Assembly: GCF_021271205.1 (NCBI RefSeq)
Contig: NZ_JAIWKS010000005.1
Coordinates: 372,001 to 436,000, forward strand
Length of the DNA: 64,000 nucleotides
From: Pseudomonas uvaldensis
Lineage (GTDB): Bacteria; Pseudomonadota; Gammaproteobacteria; Pseudomonadales; Pseudomonadaceae
Direction of reading: 5' to 3'
The position numbers were made by a program, and so were the translations under genes. Shown in pieces: positions 17,626 through 27,269 of the stretch. The notes under the pieces were generated by a model that worked only from the letters and a program-made list of their open reading frames with translations, was not told the origin of the DNA and ran no database searches. Each line of letters starts with the position of its first letter. The first letter of the stretch is position 1.

Positions 17626-17644
17626 GCATGAGTTTTAATCATGC
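17626..17644. promoter_or_regulatory. Candidate LysR operator between the LysR and MATE genes
   Basis: GCATGA-GTTTTAA-TCATGC is a perfect 6-bp dyad with a 7-nt centre and contains the T-N11-A core of LysR boxes. It lies 45 bp upstream of the LysR start and 85 bp before the MATE start. Confidence 0.6.
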
Positions 17645-17728
17645 CAGCGATCTTTTTTATCCTTTTGTGCAAAGCCCCGGAGACGCCGAGAATCGACGCT
17701 TTACTGCCTTTTCCAAACAGGGAGCGTG

Positions 17729-19129
17729 ATGACCATGCAACATCCGGCGCGTACCGAACTCCGGGCCATTCTGCGGCTGGCGGGGCCGTTGATCGCCTCG
17801 CAGTTGGCGCACATGTTGATGGTCCTGACCGACACATTGATGATGGCGCGCCTGAGCCCCGAAGCCCTGGCCGGTGGTGGGCTGGGAGCGGCGTCTTATT
17901 CGTTTGTCTCGATTTTCTGCATCGGTGTGATCGCAGCCGTGGGCACTCTGGTTGCAATCCGCCAGGGCGCGGGCGATGTCGAGGGCGCTACCCGGCTGAC
18001 CCAGGCCGGGTTATGGCTGGCCTGGCTGATGGCCCTGGTGGCGGGGTTACTGCTGTGGAACCTCAAACCCGTGCTGTTGATGTTCGGCCAGACCGAAACC
18101 AACGTGCTGTCCGCCGGGCAATTCCTGCTGGCCCTGCCATTCGCCCTGCCCGGCTACCTGAGTTTCATGGCCCTGCGCGGTTTCACCAGCGCCATTGGCC
18201 GGGCCACGCCGGTGATGGTGATCAGCCTGGGCGGCACCGTGGCCAACTTCCTGCTCAACTATGCGCTTATCACGGGCCTGTTCGGCCTGCCGAAACTGGG
18301 GCTGATGGGGATTGGCCTGGTGACGGCCATTGTCGCCAATTGCATGGCCCTGGTATTGGCGTGGCATATCCACAGGCACCCGGCCTACCACGCTTATCCA
18401 TTGCTTGCAGGCCTGTCGCGACCCAATCGCCAATACCTCAAGGAACTGTGGCGCCTGGGCTTGCCGATTGGCGGCACCTATACCGTGGAGGTCGGCCTGT
18501 TTGCGTTCGCCGCGCTGTGCATGGGCACCATGGGCAGTACGCCGTTGGCGGCACACCAGATTGCCCTGCAAATCGTCTCGGTGGCGTTCATGGTCCCGGC
18601 GGGGATGTCGTATGCGATCACCATGCGCATCGGCCAACACTACGGCGCCGGGCAACTGCTCATGGCGAGACTGTCCGGACGGGTCGGTATCGGCTTCGGC
18701 GCGGCGGTGATGCTGGCATTCGCCATGGTGTTCTGGCTGTTGCCGAATCAGCTTATCGGTCTGTTTCTGGACCACAACGACCCAGCTTTCCGTGCGGTCA
18801 TCGACCTGGCGGTGAGCCTGCTGGCGGTCGCGGCGTGGTTCGAGTTGTTCGATGGCACGCAGACCATCGCCATGGGCTGCATCCGTGGGCTGAAGGATGC
18901 CAAGACCACCTTCCTGGTGGGCCTGGGTTGTTATTGGCTGATCGGTGCACCGGCCGCGTGGTGGATGGCCTTTCACCTGAATTGGGGGCCGACCGGTGTC
19001 TGGTGGGGCCTGGCCCTGGGACTGGCGTGCGCGGCGGTGAGCCTGACACTGGCGTTCGAGGGGAAGATGGCGCGGATGATCAGGGCTGAGACTGGGCAGC
19101 GGGGTTTCGACACCGTCCAGATCGATTGA
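17729..19129 (+). CDS. MATE-family multidrug/Na+ antiporter
   Basis: A 466-residue, 12-helix inner-membrane protein. Family features are visible in both halves: LIASQLAHMLMVLTDTLMMA near the N-terminus, GYLSFMALRGFTSAIGRATP near residue 150, and PIGGTYTVEVGLFAFAALCM near 250. GGGAG at 17720-17724 supports ATG 17729; GTG 17726 and ATG 17735 are alternatives. MATE proteins export cationic drugs using H+ or Na+. Paired divergently with a LysR regulator, as for the P. aeruginosa PA5293-PA5294 pair. Substrates are unknown. Confidence 0.92.
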   Translation: MTMQHPARTELRAILRLAGPLIASQLAHMLMVLTDTLMMARLSPEALAGGGLGAASYSFVSIFCIGVIAAVGTLVAIRQGAGDVEGATRLTQAGLWLAWLMALVAGLLLWNLKPVLLMFGQTETNVLSAGQFLLALPFALPGYLSFMALRGFTSAIGRATPVMVISLGGTVANFLLNYALITGLFGLPKLGLMGIGLVTAIVANCMALVLAWHIHRHPAYHAYPLLAGLSRPNRQYLKELWRLGLPIGGTYTVEVGLFAFAALCMGTMGSTPLAAHQIALQIVSVAFMVPAGMSYAITMRIGQHYGAGQLLMARLSGRVGIGFGAAVMLAFAMVFWLLPNQLIGLFLDHNDPAFRAVIDLAVSLLAVAAWFELFDGTQTIAMGCIRGLKDAKTTFLVGLGCYWLIGAPAAWWMAFHLNWGPTGVWWGLALGLACAAVSLTLAFEGKMARMIRAETGQRGFDTVQID

Positions 19130-19136
19130 ACATTCC

Positions 19137-19214
19137 CCTGCTCGCGATGGCGGTGTGCCTGCTACTTCAATGTTGACTGATAGGCCGCTATCGCGAGCAG
19201 GCTCGCTCCCACAG
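19137..19214. repeat. REP pair, left unit truncated
   Basis: A shortened left unit (CCTGCTCGCGATGGCGGTG) faces a full right unit CTATCGCGAGCAGGCTCGCT...CCCACA ending at 19213. It separates the convergent MATE and GGDEF-EAL genes. Confidence 0.82.
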
Positions 19215-19230
19215 AAAACGGGGGGCCAGG

Positions 19231-20898
19231 TCAGGCCATGCCTTGCTGTGTCGACTTGCCATCGAGCATCAGGTACTCAACCAGATCAGGCAACGGCAAC
19301 GGTTTACTGATCAGGTAACCCTGCACCTGATCGCAACCGAAGCCGCGCAGCAACGCCAGCTGCTCCGGGGTTTCCACGCCTTCGGCCACCACGTCCAGGT
19401 TCAGGTTGTGAGCCAGGTTGATCATCGCGTGTACCAGCTTGCGGTTCTCTTCACGCTGCTCCATGCCGCCGACAAAACTCTTGTCTATCTTGAGCAGGGC
19501 GATGGGCAGGCTGTTGAGGTGCACGAATGAGGAAAACCCGGTGCCGAAGTCGTCCAGGGAAAAACGTACCCCCAGGCGTCCCAGGGCGTCCATGGTCTGC
19601 TTGACCAACTCACTGCGGCGCATGACGGCGGTTTCGGTGAGTTCGAATTCAAGCCATTGAGCCTCCACACCGCGCTCGGCGATCAGTCGGCTCAAGGTCA
19701 CCAGCAACTGACTGTCCTGGAACTGCCGGAACGACAGGTTGACCGCCATATGCAATGGCGCCAGGCCCCGCTCGCGCAGTGCCTGCATGTCCCGGAGCGC
19801 CCGGGAAATCACCCAGTAGCCCAGCGGCACAATCAACCCACTCTGTTCGGCCAGCGGCACGAATTCACTCGGCGGCAGCAACCCGCGCTCACCGTGGCGC
19901 CAGCGCACCAGGGCTTCGAGGCCGACAATACTGCCGCTATCGAGATCCAGTCGGGGTTGATAATGCAGTTCCAGCTCATCGCGCCGCAGTGCCCGGCGCA
20001 GTTCGCTCTCCAGGTCGGCGAGGCTACGGGCATTGCGGTTGATCCGCTCGTTGAAGATATGGAAGGTACAACCCTGAGTGCTCTTGGCCTGCTGCATTGC
20101 GATGTGGGCGTGCCACATCAGCGGATCGGCGCCAGCCTGGGCGCGAGCGTGGGCTATGCCCAGGCTGCAGCCGATCAGCAGGCTCTCACCGTCTACCCAA
20201 TAAGGCTCGGCCATGGCTTGCGTGATGCGCTCGGCTATCCATTCGGCCCGTTGAGGCGCGCGGCGGGTGTCGATCAGCAAGGCAAACTCGTCGCCGCCCA
20301 GGCGCGCCAGCTGGTCGCCTGCCTCCAGCGATCCCTTGAGGCGCGACACCACTTGCAGGATCAAGCGGTCGCCAGCCTGATGGCCGAGGGCATCGTTGGC
20401 GTGGCGGAAGTTGTCCAGGTCCAGATGACCGAGCGCCAGGCCGCGACCGTCGTTTTCGGCCAGGCGCGCCGCCAGCAGGGTCTGGAAACCCTGGCGATTC
20501 GCGATGCCAGTCAAGGGGTCCTGTTCGGCCAGGCGCTGCAACGTATTTTCCAGCACACCGCGTTCGCGCACATGGCGCAGGCAACGGCGCAGGGTCGCGC
20601 TGTCGAGCATGTCTCGCACCAGCCAGTCGCTGGCGCCATCGGGTGGCGTCGCCGGTTCCTGTTCAAGCAGCAGGACAGTCGGCAGGCGGCAACGGCCGGG
20701 CGCCGGTTGCAATGCCGCGACGGTCAGCAGTACGGCATTGCGATTATCTTCGAACAGACTGCTGACCGACTCCCAGTCCGGGGCGCTGATCAGCACGACG
20801 GAGCCCGCCATGGGCGCCAGGCACTCGCGCAGTATCGCCGGCCATTCAGGCTCTTCGGCCAATAGCAGCAAACGCAAGGGTTCGACAGGCGTGGACAA
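19231..20898 (-). CDS. GGDEF-EAL cyclic-di-GMP protein with degenerate N-terminal domain
   Basis: A 555-residue protein using a TTG start with GGGAG upstream. Residues 1-112 look like a degenerate receiver fold (LRLLLLAEEPEW...VLLLEQEP) without clear phospho-Asp. GGDEF domain about 120-290: active-site RLGGDEFALL at 199-208, but the usual inhibitory RxxD site is EAGD. EAL domain about 300-545: GLEALVRW at 327-334 and further motifs ELTETAVM, DDFGTGFSSF, KIDKSFV. Both domains therefore look catalytically competent; phosphodiesterase activity is the usual net outcome. It resembles the P. aeruginosa PA5295 protein beside rep. Probably cytoplasmic, as no membrane segment is seen. Confidence 0.92.
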   Translation of the reverse strand: MSTPVEPLRLLLLAEEPEWPAILRECLAPMAGSVVLISAPDWESVSSLFEDNRNAVLLTVAALQPAPGRCRLPTVLLLEQEPATPPDGASDWLVRDMLDSATLRRCLRHVRERGVLENTLQRLAEQDPLTGIANRQGFQTLLAARLAENDGRGLALGHLDLDNFRHANDALGHQAGDRLILQVVSRLKGSLEAGDQLARLGGDEFALLIDTRRAPQRAEWIAERITQAMAEPYWVDGESLLIGCSLGIAHARAQAGADPLMWHAHIAMQQAKSTQGCTFHIFNERINRNARSLADLESELRRALRRDELELHYQPRLDLDSGSIVGLEALVRWRHGERGLLPPSEFVPLAEQSGLIVPLGYWVISRALRDMQALRERGLAPLHMAVNLSFRQFQDSQLLVTLSRLIAERGVEAQWLEFELTETAVMRRSELVKQTMDALGRLGVRFSLDDFGTGFSSFVHLNSLPIALLKIDKSFVGGMEQREENRKLVHAMINLAHNLNLDVVAEGVETPEQLALLRGFGCDQVQGYLISKPLPLPDLVEYLMLDGKSTQQGMA

Positions 20899-21125
20899 GC
20901 TGACTCCCTAGACTCTGCAAGGTGGTAGGCGCCGGGCATTATGACCTGCCAATCGGCAATGACCAATGGCAATGGTTCTCAAATACAGGCTTCTAGTGAA
21001 TTTTTCATCCAAAAATCGAACATTCCCTGCAAATCTGCCGCAAATTCCGGGTCGCGCCAGCAAAACGGCGATGTTCCCGCGATGGGACGTCACAAGTCGG
21101 ACAAAGCAGCACAATTCGCTGAGCC

Positions 21126-21134
21126 TGTTAAAAT
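21126..21134 (+). promoter_or_regulatory. Candidate extended -10 of the rep promoter
   Basis: TGTTAAAAT (TGn extension plus TAAAAT) lies 38 bp upstream of the rep ATG; no good -35 hexamer is visible. The remaining spacer toward the GGDEF-EAL gene shows nothing else clear. Confidence 0.45.
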
Positions 21135-21171
21135 GCCGGCCCATTTTCGCAAACGACTCCCTGACTCTGTC

Positions 21172-23181
21172 ATGTCCCGACTCAATCCCCGGCAGCAAGA
21201 AGCCGTGAACTATGTCGGCGGCCCACTTTTGGTGCTCGCCGGTGCTGGCTCCGGCAAGACCAGTGTGATCACCCGCAAGATCGCCCATCTGATCCAGAAT
21301 TGTGGCATCCGCGCCCAGTACATTGTCGCCATGACCTTCACCAACAAGGCCGCCCGGGAAATGAAGGAGCGAGTCGGCGGCCTGCTGCGCCCCGGCGAAG
21401 GCCGAGGCCTGACGGTCTGCACGTTCCACAACCTGGGCCTGAACATCATCCGCAAGGAACATGCGCGACTGGGCTACAAACCGGGCTTTTCGATTTTCGA
21501 CGAGACCGACGTCAAGGCCCTGATGACCGACATCATGCAAAAGGAATACTCGGGCGACGACGGCGTGGACGAGATCAAGAACATGATCGGCGCCTGGAAA
21601 AACGACCTGATCCTGCCGCCCGAGGCCCTGGAAAACGCCCGCAACCCCAAAGAACAGACCGCCGCCATCGTCTACGCCCATTACCAGCGCACGCTCAAGG
21701 CCTTCAACGCGGTGGACTTCGACGACCTGATCCTGCTGCCGGTCAAGCTGTTCCAGGACCACGCCGACATCCTTGAAAAATGGCAGAACAGGGTCCGCTA
21801 TCTGCTGGTGGACGAATACCAGGACACCAACGCCAGCCAGTATCTGCTGGTGAAGCTGCTGATCGGCAAACGCAACCAGTTCACCGTCGTGGGTGATGAC
21901 GACCAGTCGATCTATGCCTGGCGCGGGGCGCGGCCGGAAAACCTCATGCTGCTCAAGGAAGACTATCCGTCGCTCAAGGTGGTGATGCTGGAGCAGAACT
22001 ACCGTTCCACCAGCCGCATCCTGCGCTGTGCCAACGTGCTGATTTCCAACAACCCCCACGAGTTCGAAAAACAACTGTGGAGCGAGATGGGCCACGGCGA
22101 CGAGATCCGAGTGATCCGCTGCCGCAACGAAGACGCCGAAGCCGAACGCGTCGCCATGGAAATCCTCAGCCTGCACCTGCGCACCGACCGACCGTACAGC
22201 GACTTTGCCATCCTGTATCGCGGCAACTACCAGGCCAAGCTGATCGAACTGAAGCTGCAGCACCATCAGATCCCTTATCGCCTGTCGGGCGGCAACAGCT
22301 TTTTCGGTCGCCAGGAAGTGAAAGACCTGATGGCCTACTTCCGCCTGATCGTGAACCCGGACGACGACAACGCCTTCCTGCGGGTGATCAACGTCCCGCG
22401 CCGGGAAATCGGTTCCACCACCCTGGAAAAACTTGGCAACTACGCCACCGAGCGCAAGATCTCGATGTACGCCGCCACCGATGAAATCGGCCTGGGCGAA
22501 CACCTGGACAGCCGTTTCACCGATCGCCTGGCGCGCTTCAAGCGCTTCATGGACAAGGTACGCGAGCAGTGCGCCGGGGAAGACCCGATCTCGGCGCTGC
22601 GCAGCATGGTCATGGACATCGACTATGAAAACTGGCTGCGCACCAACAGCTCCAGCGACAAGGCCGCCGACTATCGCATGGGCAATGTCTGGTTCCTGAT
22701 CGAAGCGTTGAAGAACACCCTGGAAAAAGACGAAGACGGCGACATGACGGTCGAGGACGCCATCGGCAAGCTGGTGCTGCGCGATATGCTCGAGCGCCAA
22801 CAGGAAGAGGAAGAAGGTGCCGAAGGCGTGCAGATGATGACCCTTCACGCTTCCAAGGGACTGGAATTTCCCTACGTGTTCATCATGGGCATGGAAGAGG
22901 AAATCCTGCCCCACCGCTCCAGCATCGAAGCCGACACCATCGAAGAAGAACGGCGCCTGGCCTATGTCGGCATCACCCGGGCACGCCAGACACTGGCATT
23001 CACATTCGCCGCCAAGCGCAAGCAATACGGCGAGGTGATCGACTGCGCCCCGAGCCGCTTCCTCGACGAACTGCCGCCGGATGACCTGGCCTGGGAAGGC
23101 AACGACGACACGCCGACCGAAGTGAAGGCCGTGCGAGGCAACAACGCCCTGGCCGATATACGCGCGATGCTCAAACGCTAG
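21172..23181 (+). CDS. rep: ATP-dependent DNA helicase Rep
   Basis: A 669-residue UvrD/Rep-family superfamily 1A helicase moving 3' to 5' and clearing proteins ahead of the replication fork. Walker A is LAGAGSGKTSVI near residue 24. The AMTFTNKAAREMKER motif Ia, VDEYQDTN motif II, GDDDQSIYAWRGA motif III, and TLHASKGLEFPYVFI and YVGITRARQ motifs V-VI all follow in order. Start 21172 gives the family N-terminus MSRLNPRQQEAV and the P. aeruginosa length; in-frame upstream codons are rejected. A single gene followed by xpt 54 bp later. Confidence 0.97.
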   Translation: MSRLNPRQQEAVNYVGGPLLVLAGAGSGKTSVITRKIAHLIQNCGIRAQYIVAMTFTNKAAREMKERVGGLLRPGEGRGLTVCTFHNLGLNIIRKEHARLGYKPGFSIFDETDVKALMTDIMQKEYSGDDGVDEIKNMIGAWKNDLILPPEALENARNPKEQTAAIVYAHYQRTLKAFNAVDFDDLILLPVKLFQDHADILEKWQNRVRYLLVDEYQDTNASQYLLVKLLIGKRNQFTVVGDDDQSIYAWRGARPENLMLLKEDYPSLKVVMLEQNYRSTSRILRCANVLISNNPHEFEKQLWSEMGHGDEIRVIRCRNEDAEAERVAMEILSLHLRTDRPYSDFAILYRGNYQAKLIELKLQHHQIPYRLSGGNSFFGRQEVKDLMAYFRLIVNPDDDNAFLRVINVPRREIGSTTLEKLGNYATERKISMYAATDEIGLGEHLDSRFTDRLARFKRFMDKVREQCAGEDPISALRSMVMDIDYENWLRTNSSSDKAADYRMGNVWFLIEALKNTLEKDEDGDMTVEDAIGKLVLRDMLERQQEEEEGAEGVQMMTLHASKGLEFPYVFIMGMEEEILPHRSSIEADTIEEERRLAYVGITRARQTLAFTFAAKRKQYGEVIDCAPSRFLDELPPDDLAWEGNDDTPTEVKAVRGNNALADIRAMLKR

Positions 23182-23808
<627 letters not shown>

Positions 23809-23823
23809 CCGCACGCATTTCCC

Positions 23824-23912
23824 TGTGGGAGCGGGCTTGCTCGCGAATGCGGTGTGTCAGTTGAAATTACCTTATCTGACACACCGCATTCGCGAGCAAG
23901 CCCGCTCCCACA
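23824..23912. repeat. REPIN with 37-bp perfect inverted arms
   Basis: Left arm 23824-23860 and right arm 23876-23912 are exact reverse complements over 37 nt. They include the REP core and the normally variable inner part GCGGTGTGTCAG. Only 15 nt separate them. It is the most symmetrical repeat in the window. Confidence 0.95.
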
Positions 23913-23929
23913 ATGGAATGTGTTCGTCG

Positions 23930-25852
23930 TTACAGCGCCGTAGCCTTCAACCCCGCCAGCAGCAACCGCTGAGCCAATTCCTCTTTTAGCCCGTCCGGGC
24001 TCGCCAACTGCATCCGCTCCAGATGCTCGGGGTAGGCTCCGGGCTCCGGCGCATCGAGGGCAGCCTTGCCCAGTTCGAACATTTCGGTGAGCTTGAACTT
24101 GCTCTTGAGCCAATTCAACGCCCGCAAGAGATCGCGCTCTACCCCGTCGAAATCAGAGCCCAGCGGGTATTCGGGAAACAGGTTCGGATGCCGGGCCTGG
24201 ATCGCCTGCAAACGTTGCGGGGTGTTGTCGGCGAAGCGTGGATCGAGACGGAAATCCCTGGGCAGCTTGCCTGCGTTCTGCGCCTGCTCGATCAGCCCCG
24301 GCTGGAAGCGTGAATCGCTGATGTTCAGCAACGCTTCGATCACGGCGGCGTCGGTCTTGCCCCGCAAGTCGGCGAGGCCGTACTCGGTGACCACGATGTC
24401 CCGCAAGTGCCGGGGGATCGTGCAGTGGCCGTACTCCCAGACAATGTTCGAGCTGACCTCGCCTCCCGCCTCGCGCCAACTGCGCAAGAGCAGAATCGAG
24501 CGTGCCCCCTCCAGCGCATGACCCTGGGCAACGAAGTTGTACTGCCCGCCCACGCCGCTGAGCACCCGTCCGTCTTCCAGTTGATCGGCCACCCCGGCGC
24601 CCAGCAAGGTCATGGTGAATACCGTGTTGATGAAACGCGCATCGATTCGTTGCAGGCGTTTGAGCTGTTCCTGGCCGTACAGCTCGTTGATGTAGCTGAT
24701 GCGGGTCATGTTGAATTCGAGCCGCCTGCTTTGAGGCAATTCGTGCAAGCGCTCGTAGAAACTGCGCGGGCCCAGGAAGAAGCCACCGTGGATGCACACG
24801 CCGTCGGGCTGCGCCGCCTCATCGAGGGTGCCGGCGTTGGCCTGTTCCTGGGTCGTCACGTCGGGGTAGACCTTGCGGCGGATAATTCCGGCCTCGGCCA
24901 GCACCAGCAGGCCGTTGACGAACATTTCACTGCACCCATACAGACCTTTGGTAAACGGCTCGACGCCGCCCTCGCGCTCGATCAACTGCGCCCACTGGCT
25001 AAGGTTCAGGTCGGCCAGTAACGCCTGATAACCCAGATTATCCGCCTGGCGCGCCAGCAACGCGGCCGTCAACGCGTCCCCCATGGAGCCGATGCCGATC
25101 TGCAACGTGCCGCCGTCGCGCACCAGGGTGCTGGCATGCAGGCCGATGAAATGATCCTGGAACCCCACCGGCATGTTGGGCGTGGAAAACAGCGTGTGGC
25201 TGTCCTTCTCGTCGATCAGGAAATCAAAGTCATCGATGCCGATTTCCGCGTCCCCTGGCATGTAGGGCAAGTCGCTGTGAACCTGGCCCAGCATGAGGAT
25301 GGTCTCCCCCGCCGCCCGCCGCTTGGCAATCATGGGCAGCAGGTCGAGCGTGATGTCGGGGTTGCAGCTCAGACTCAGGCGATCCGGGTGCTGCGGGTCG
25401 CTCGCCACCAGTTGCGCGATCAGGTTCAGGCCAGCGGCATTGATATCCCGGGCAGCGTGGCTGTAATTGCTGCTGACGTAGTCCTGCTGGGCCGAAGCGC
25501 TGTGCAGCAGGCTGCCAGGTTGCAGGAAGAACTGCTCGACCCGGATGTTGGAAGGCAGGCAGTCCCGATGCAGGTCGGCGAGATAATCCAGTTCAGGGTA
25601 GTCGCCAAAGACACGCTCGATGAAGGGCTCCAGGAAACGCTTCTGCAAACCATCGCCCAGGTTCGGCCGTCCCAGGCTCAGCGCCGTGTAGAGGGTCAGC
25701 TGCCGCTCCGGCAGTTGGGCGATGCGTCGGTAAAGCGCGTTGACGAACAGGTTGGGCTTGCCCAGCCCCAGGGGCATGCCAAGGTGAATGTGCGCCGGCA
25801 ACCGCTCCAGCACCTCGTCCACCGCCTGTTCGATTGAACACAATTGCACCAT
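23930..25852 (-). CDS. Acetyl-CoA hydrolase/transferase family protein
   Basis: A 640-residue protein. The start at 25852 (MVQLCSIEQAVDEVLERLP) has GGAGGGG upstream; a longer frame overlaps the cytochrome gene and is rejected. The N-terminal domain includes GLGKPNLFVNALYRRI. The C-terminal domain has VWEYGHCTIPRHLRDIVVTE followed by YGLADLRGKTDAAVIEALL, typical of the acetyl-CoA hydrolase/CoA-transferase superfamily (4-hydroxybutyrate CoA-transferase-like). At 640 aa it is longer than the usual 430-500, with an extended middle and C-terminal tail. The acyl group is unknown. Confidence 0.85.
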   Translation of the reverse strand: MVQLCSIEQAVDEVLERLPAHIHLGMPLGLGKPNLFVNALYRRIAQLPERQLTLYTALSLGRPNLGDGLQKRFLEPFIERVFGDYPELDYLADLHRDCLPSNIRVEQFFLQPGSLLHSASAQQDYVSSNYSHAARDINAAGLNLIAQLVASDPQHPDRLSLSCNPDITLDLLPMIAKRRAAGETILMLGQVHSDLPYMPGDAEIGIDDFDFLIDEKDSHTLFSTPNMPVGFQDHFIGLHASTLVRDGGTLQIGIGSMGDALTAALLARQADNLGYQALLADLNLSQWAQLIEREGGVEPFTKGLYGCSEMFVNGLLVLAEAGIIRRKVYPDVTTQEQANAGTLDEAAQPDGVCIHGGFFLGPRSFYERLHELPQSRRLEFNMTRISYINELYGQEQLKRLQRIDARFINTVFTMTLLGAGVADQLEDGRVLSGVGGQYNFVAQGHALEGARSILLLRSWREAGGEVSSNIVWEYGHCTIPRHLRDIVVTEYGLADLRGKTDAAVIEALLNISDSRFQPGLIEQAQNAGKLPRDFRLDPRFADNTPQRLQAIQARHPNLFPEYPLGSDFDGVERDLLRALNWLKSKFKLTEMFELGKAALDAPEPGAYPEHLERMQLASPDGLKEELAQRLLLAGLKATAL

Positions 25853-25941
25853 CCGCCCCTCCGACCTGCTCCGTGAATGTGGGTTGGACCGAGATTGACG
25901 GGTCTTGGTTGCGATGAACAGCGTTTCAAAGCCGCAGGCAC

Positions 25942-25967
25942 AAAAAAGCCGCTCGTAAGCGGCTTTT
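25942..25967 (-). terminator. Intrinsic terminator of the cytochrome c gene
   Basis: Minus-strand stem GCCGCT/AGCGGC (25948-25963, loop TACG) is followed by a six-T run at 25942-25947. Confidence 0.85.
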
Positions 25968-25992
25968 CCGGATGGATGCGGGCTGTTGGCTT

Positions 25993-26421
25993 TTACAGGC
26001 CAGACATCTTTTTGATGGCGCCCTTGAGCTCGTCTTCCGAGCAGTCGGCGCAAGTGCCTTTAGGCGGCATGGCATTGATACCGGAGATAGCTTTGGCCAG
26101 CAGGCCATCAACACCACCTTCTTTTTTTGCCCTTTCGCCCCAAGCTGCCGCGTCACCCACTTTCGGAGCGCCCAGCAACCCAGTGCCGTGGCATGCGTTG
26201 CAATGTTTTGTAATCACAGCGTCTGGCGTCTTGGCAGCACCACCAGCGCCACCAGCCGAAGCGGCGACTTCCATGCCCTTGCATTCTTTCCCCTGAACAC
26301 AAACCTGGCCGACGGGTTCAAGACGCTTGGCGATTTCATCGTTGGGCGCCGCTTGAGCGCTCGCAGCCCATAGGGCCAATACGGTAGCTGGTGCAGCCAG
26401 CATTTTCATAATTAGGTTCAC
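25993..26421 (-). CDS. Cytochrome c5 family protein
   Basis: A 142-residue exported monoheme cytochrome. The signal peptide is about 1-24 (ATVLALWAASAQA-A). The heme motif is CNACH near residue 74, with the axial Met probably in GINAMPPKG. Additional cysteines form CVQGKEC near the N-terminus and CADC near the C-terminus; the latter pair is the disulfide known from cytochrome c5. The GTG at 26421 is chosen for TGAGGG upstream; ATG 26409 or 26403 is possible. It acts in periplasmic electron transfer. It corresponds in position to cycB of P. aeruginosa. Confidence 0.9.
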   Translation of the reverse strand: MNLIMKMLAAPATVLALWAASAQAAPNDEIAKRLEPVGQVCVQGKECKGMEVAASAGGAGGAAKTPDAVITKHCNACHGTGLLGAPKVGDAAAWGERAKKEGGVDGLLAKAISGINAMPPKGTCADCSEDELKGAIKKMSGL

Positions 26422-26592
26422 GCGTACACCCTCAATGGTGGCTAGTCACGCCTGCGGCCACGGTTTGCAGGCGGGCGCAAGTATAGCGGTAAGCCTGTCA
26501 CACTGAAACAACCCTAAAGTCGCAAGGGTCTTGTTCGGCATGACCCGCTTACCCCCAGGCGCCTCTGCCATCCAGGCTCGGCGCCATGTTTC

Positions 26593-27141
26593 TTAGAAAT
26601 TGGCCGGTGTGGCTGCGCTGATCAGTCGCGCCGGCGCATCGAACGGATTACGGAAACGGTGCGGCTTGGTGCTTTCGAAATAGTAGCTGTCACCCGCTTC
26701 GAGCACGAATGTCTCGGCACCCACCACCAGCTCCAACCGACCTTCCACCAGAATCCCGGTCTCCTCACCCTCATGGGTAAGCATCTCTTCACCGGTATCG
26801 GCGCCAGGCGGGTAGATCTCGTTAAGGAAGGCGATAGCCCGGCTCGGATGCGCCCTGCCCACCAGTTTCATGGTCACGGCGCCATCGGAGATGTCGATCA
26901 ATTCGTTGGCTTTGTAGACGATCTGGGTCGGTTTCTCCTGAAGGATTTCTTCGGAAAAAAACTCGACCATGGACATGGGGATTCCGCCAAGGACCTTACG
27001 CAGCGAGCTGATCGAGGGGCTGACACTGTTTTTCTCGATCATGGAAATGGTGCTGTTGGTGACGCCCGCGCGCTTGGCGAGTTCACGCTGGGAAAGACCT
27101 TTGAGTTTACGAATGGCTTGCAGTCGTTCACCGACGTCCAA
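26593..27141 (-). CDS. pauR: XRE-cupin regulator PauR (PuuR-like)
   Basis: A 182-residue repressor-type protein with an N-terminal HTH (about 1-60: RELAKRAGVTNSTISMIEKN) and a C-terminal cupin (about 105-180: THEGEETGILVEGRLELVVG). The architecture and position next to dadX match PauR of P. aeruginosa, the regulator of polyamine catabolism genes that responds to putrescine or cadaverine. The start is TTG at 27141 with a strong GGAGG 8 nt upstream, an uncommon start that may limit synthesis. It lies downstream of dadX on the same strand after a 128-bp gap. Confidence 0.88.
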   Translation of the reverse strand: MDVGERLQAIRKLKGLSQRELAKRAGVTNSTISMIEKNSVSPSISSLRKVLGGIPMSMVEFFSEEILQEKPTQIVYKANELIDISDGAVTMKLVGRAHPSRAIAFLNEIYPPGADTGEEMLTHEGEETGILVEGRLELVVGAETFVLEAGDSYYFESTKPHRFRNPFDAPARLISAATPANF

Positions 27142-27269
27142 TGCAGGAACCTCCAGGAAGTCAGGTTGTGGTGTAAGTGAGCGTTATCATGGCGACAGCG
27201 TTCAGTATTTACAACACCTTGGCCCGAATCCTGCGCAGTGAAGCGACCTCCGGTCAAGCCTGCTTCGTC

